DNA of 64,000 bases, taken from positions 1 to 64,000 of the forward strand of contig NZ_JADEWX010000010.1 of the NCBI RefSeq assembly GCF_015207395.1. Direction: 5' to 3'. The notes beneath the pieces were generated by a model, which saw nothing but the letters and a program-made list of their open reading frames with translations, did not search any database and was not told the origin of the DNA. The DNA is from Nodosilinea sp. LEGE 07088 (GTDB taxonomy: Bacteria; Cyanobacteriota; Cyanobacteriia; Phormidesmidales; Phormidesmidaceae). The translations under genes were made by a program, and so were the position numbers. Below are positions 63,524 through 64,000 of this stretch, piece after piece; position 1 is the first letter of the stretch; every line of letters begins with the position of its first letter.

Positions 63524-64000
63524 ATGATGAATCATCGTTTCCTTTTACTTGTTTCTTTGGTCATAGGTAGTGCAGGGATAGTGCTTACTTCACCTATCTC
63601 AGCAGAGCTTAGTAATAGACTACATACTCCGCAGATTGCGCAGCGACCGAAGATAAGTAATTCGACCACCGTAGATGATGGGTCTTTGGGCAGTGTAGAA
63701 AGGCAAGAGCGACCGGATTGGGCCAGTTTCTTCGACGGCGCTGAGGCTCAAGGAACCATCGTGGTATTAGATCAGCGCGGAGATGCTCATCAGTTGTGGG
63801 TCTACAACCAGGAACGGGCTGACAGAGCTTATTCCCCAGCATCAACGTTTAAGATTCCGCATTCTCTCTTTGCGCTCGACGCCGGTGTTGTTCGGGATGA
63901 ATTTCAAGTTTTTGAATGGGATGGAGTGGAGAGGGACTTCGCTCCACATAATCAGGATCAAACGTTACGCTCAGCTATGCGAAACTCAGCTGTTTGGGTT
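63524..64000 (+). CDS. Class D (OXA-type) beta-lactamase, cut by the window end
   Basis: 159 codons are visible before the edge. MMNHRFLLLVSLVIGSAGIV begins a signal peptide ending near ISAE; a linker follows, then the penicillin-binding fold: Ser107-Thr-Phe-Lys110 in SPASTFKIPHSLFALDAG is the active-site SxxK motif, and Ser156-Ala-Val (RNSAVWV) is the SxV motif of class D enzymes. The KTG motif would lie beyond the edge. Class D enzymes hydrolyse beta-lactams in the periplasm. The start is 63524 or the adjacent ATG at 63527. Confidence 0.9.
   Translation, partial: MMNHRFLLLVSLVIGSAGIVLTSPISAELSNRLHTPQIAQRPKISNSTTVDDGSLGSVERQERPDWASFFDGAEAQGTIVVLDQRGDAHQLWVYNQERADRAYSPASTFKIPHSLFALDAGVVRDEFQVFEWDGVERDFAPHNQDQTLRSAMRNSAVWV

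Overview
The window reads as cyanobacterial DNA. The octamer GCGATCGC (HIP1) is scattered through most of it, and several gene families are typical of cyanobacteria: Uma2 nucleases, a cytochrome c6, DUF3122 and DUF3365 proteins, a phycobilin-type heme oxygenase and a cyanobacterial Rieske protein. Plasmid functions (an actin-like partition cassette and a relaxase remnant), transposase fragments and many decayed genes suggest a large plasmid or a plasmid-derived accessory region. I found no rRNA, tRNA or CRISPR array.

Layout. (1) 0-5.6 kb: accessory genes, including a transposase end, a two-gene cassette with a DUF559 nuclease, a Uma2 nuclease, a gene whose tail was rewritten by a 37-bp tandem duplication, and a GNAT acetyltransferase. 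(2) 5.6-34.5 kb: a sulfide and low-oxygen island. It holds cytochrome bd oxidase, an ArsR repressor divergent from a persulfide dioxygenase, rhodaneses, a TauE/SafE exporter, cysteine synthase, an unusual CRP/AAA+/polyferredoxin fusion, a ferritin-like protein, a glycyl-radical-type activase, nitronate monooxygenase, oxygen-independent HemN, heme oxygenase, a thioredoxin-reductase-like flavoprotein, cytochrome c6, sulfide:quinone reductase with all three expected cysteines, an extra Rieske protein, a PII-like protein, a universal stress protein, an ACR3-like carrier and a methyltransferase. A short AT-rich motif, AACTA(A/T)(A/T)T, recurs in five promoter regions of this island and may be the shared operator of the ArsR protein. 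Decayed copies of the Nudix, cysK and polyferredoxin genes at 5.6-7.2 kb show that part of the island was once duplicated. (3) 34.8-42.8 kb: plasmid-type DNA, with ribbon-helix-helix proteins, the ParM-like partition operon, an AT-rich repeat-containing membrane protein sitting against a truncated relaxase/helicase, and methionine aminopeptidase beside a small regulator with a strong palindromic operator. (4) 43-64 kb: AraC-controlled cassettes. Three close AraC paralogues and five copies of one activator-type promoter precede SDR dehydrogenases, a lipoprotein, CPBP proteases and an alpha/beta hydrolase. Inside lies a GC-rich pocket of actinobacterial character (TetR, CPBP protease, secreted hydrolase). 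The window ends inside a class D beta-lactamase gene.

How the genes work together. In the island, SQR would oxidise sulfide into the quinone pool. Persulfide dioxygenase, rhodaneses and the exporter would handle the zero-valent sulfur and sulfite, cysK would fix sulfide, and the bd oxidase, HemN, heme oxygenase and the radical-SAM activase would keep respiration, tetrapyrrole and possibly nucleotide metabolism running when oxygen is low. In the last third, each AraC promoter carries two 15-bp direct repeats exactly 21 bp apart, with a -10 hexamer 33-34 bp downstream of the second repeat. This is the geometry of an AraC/XylS-activated promoter and marks a small regulon of detoxification-type enzymes that spread by duplication.
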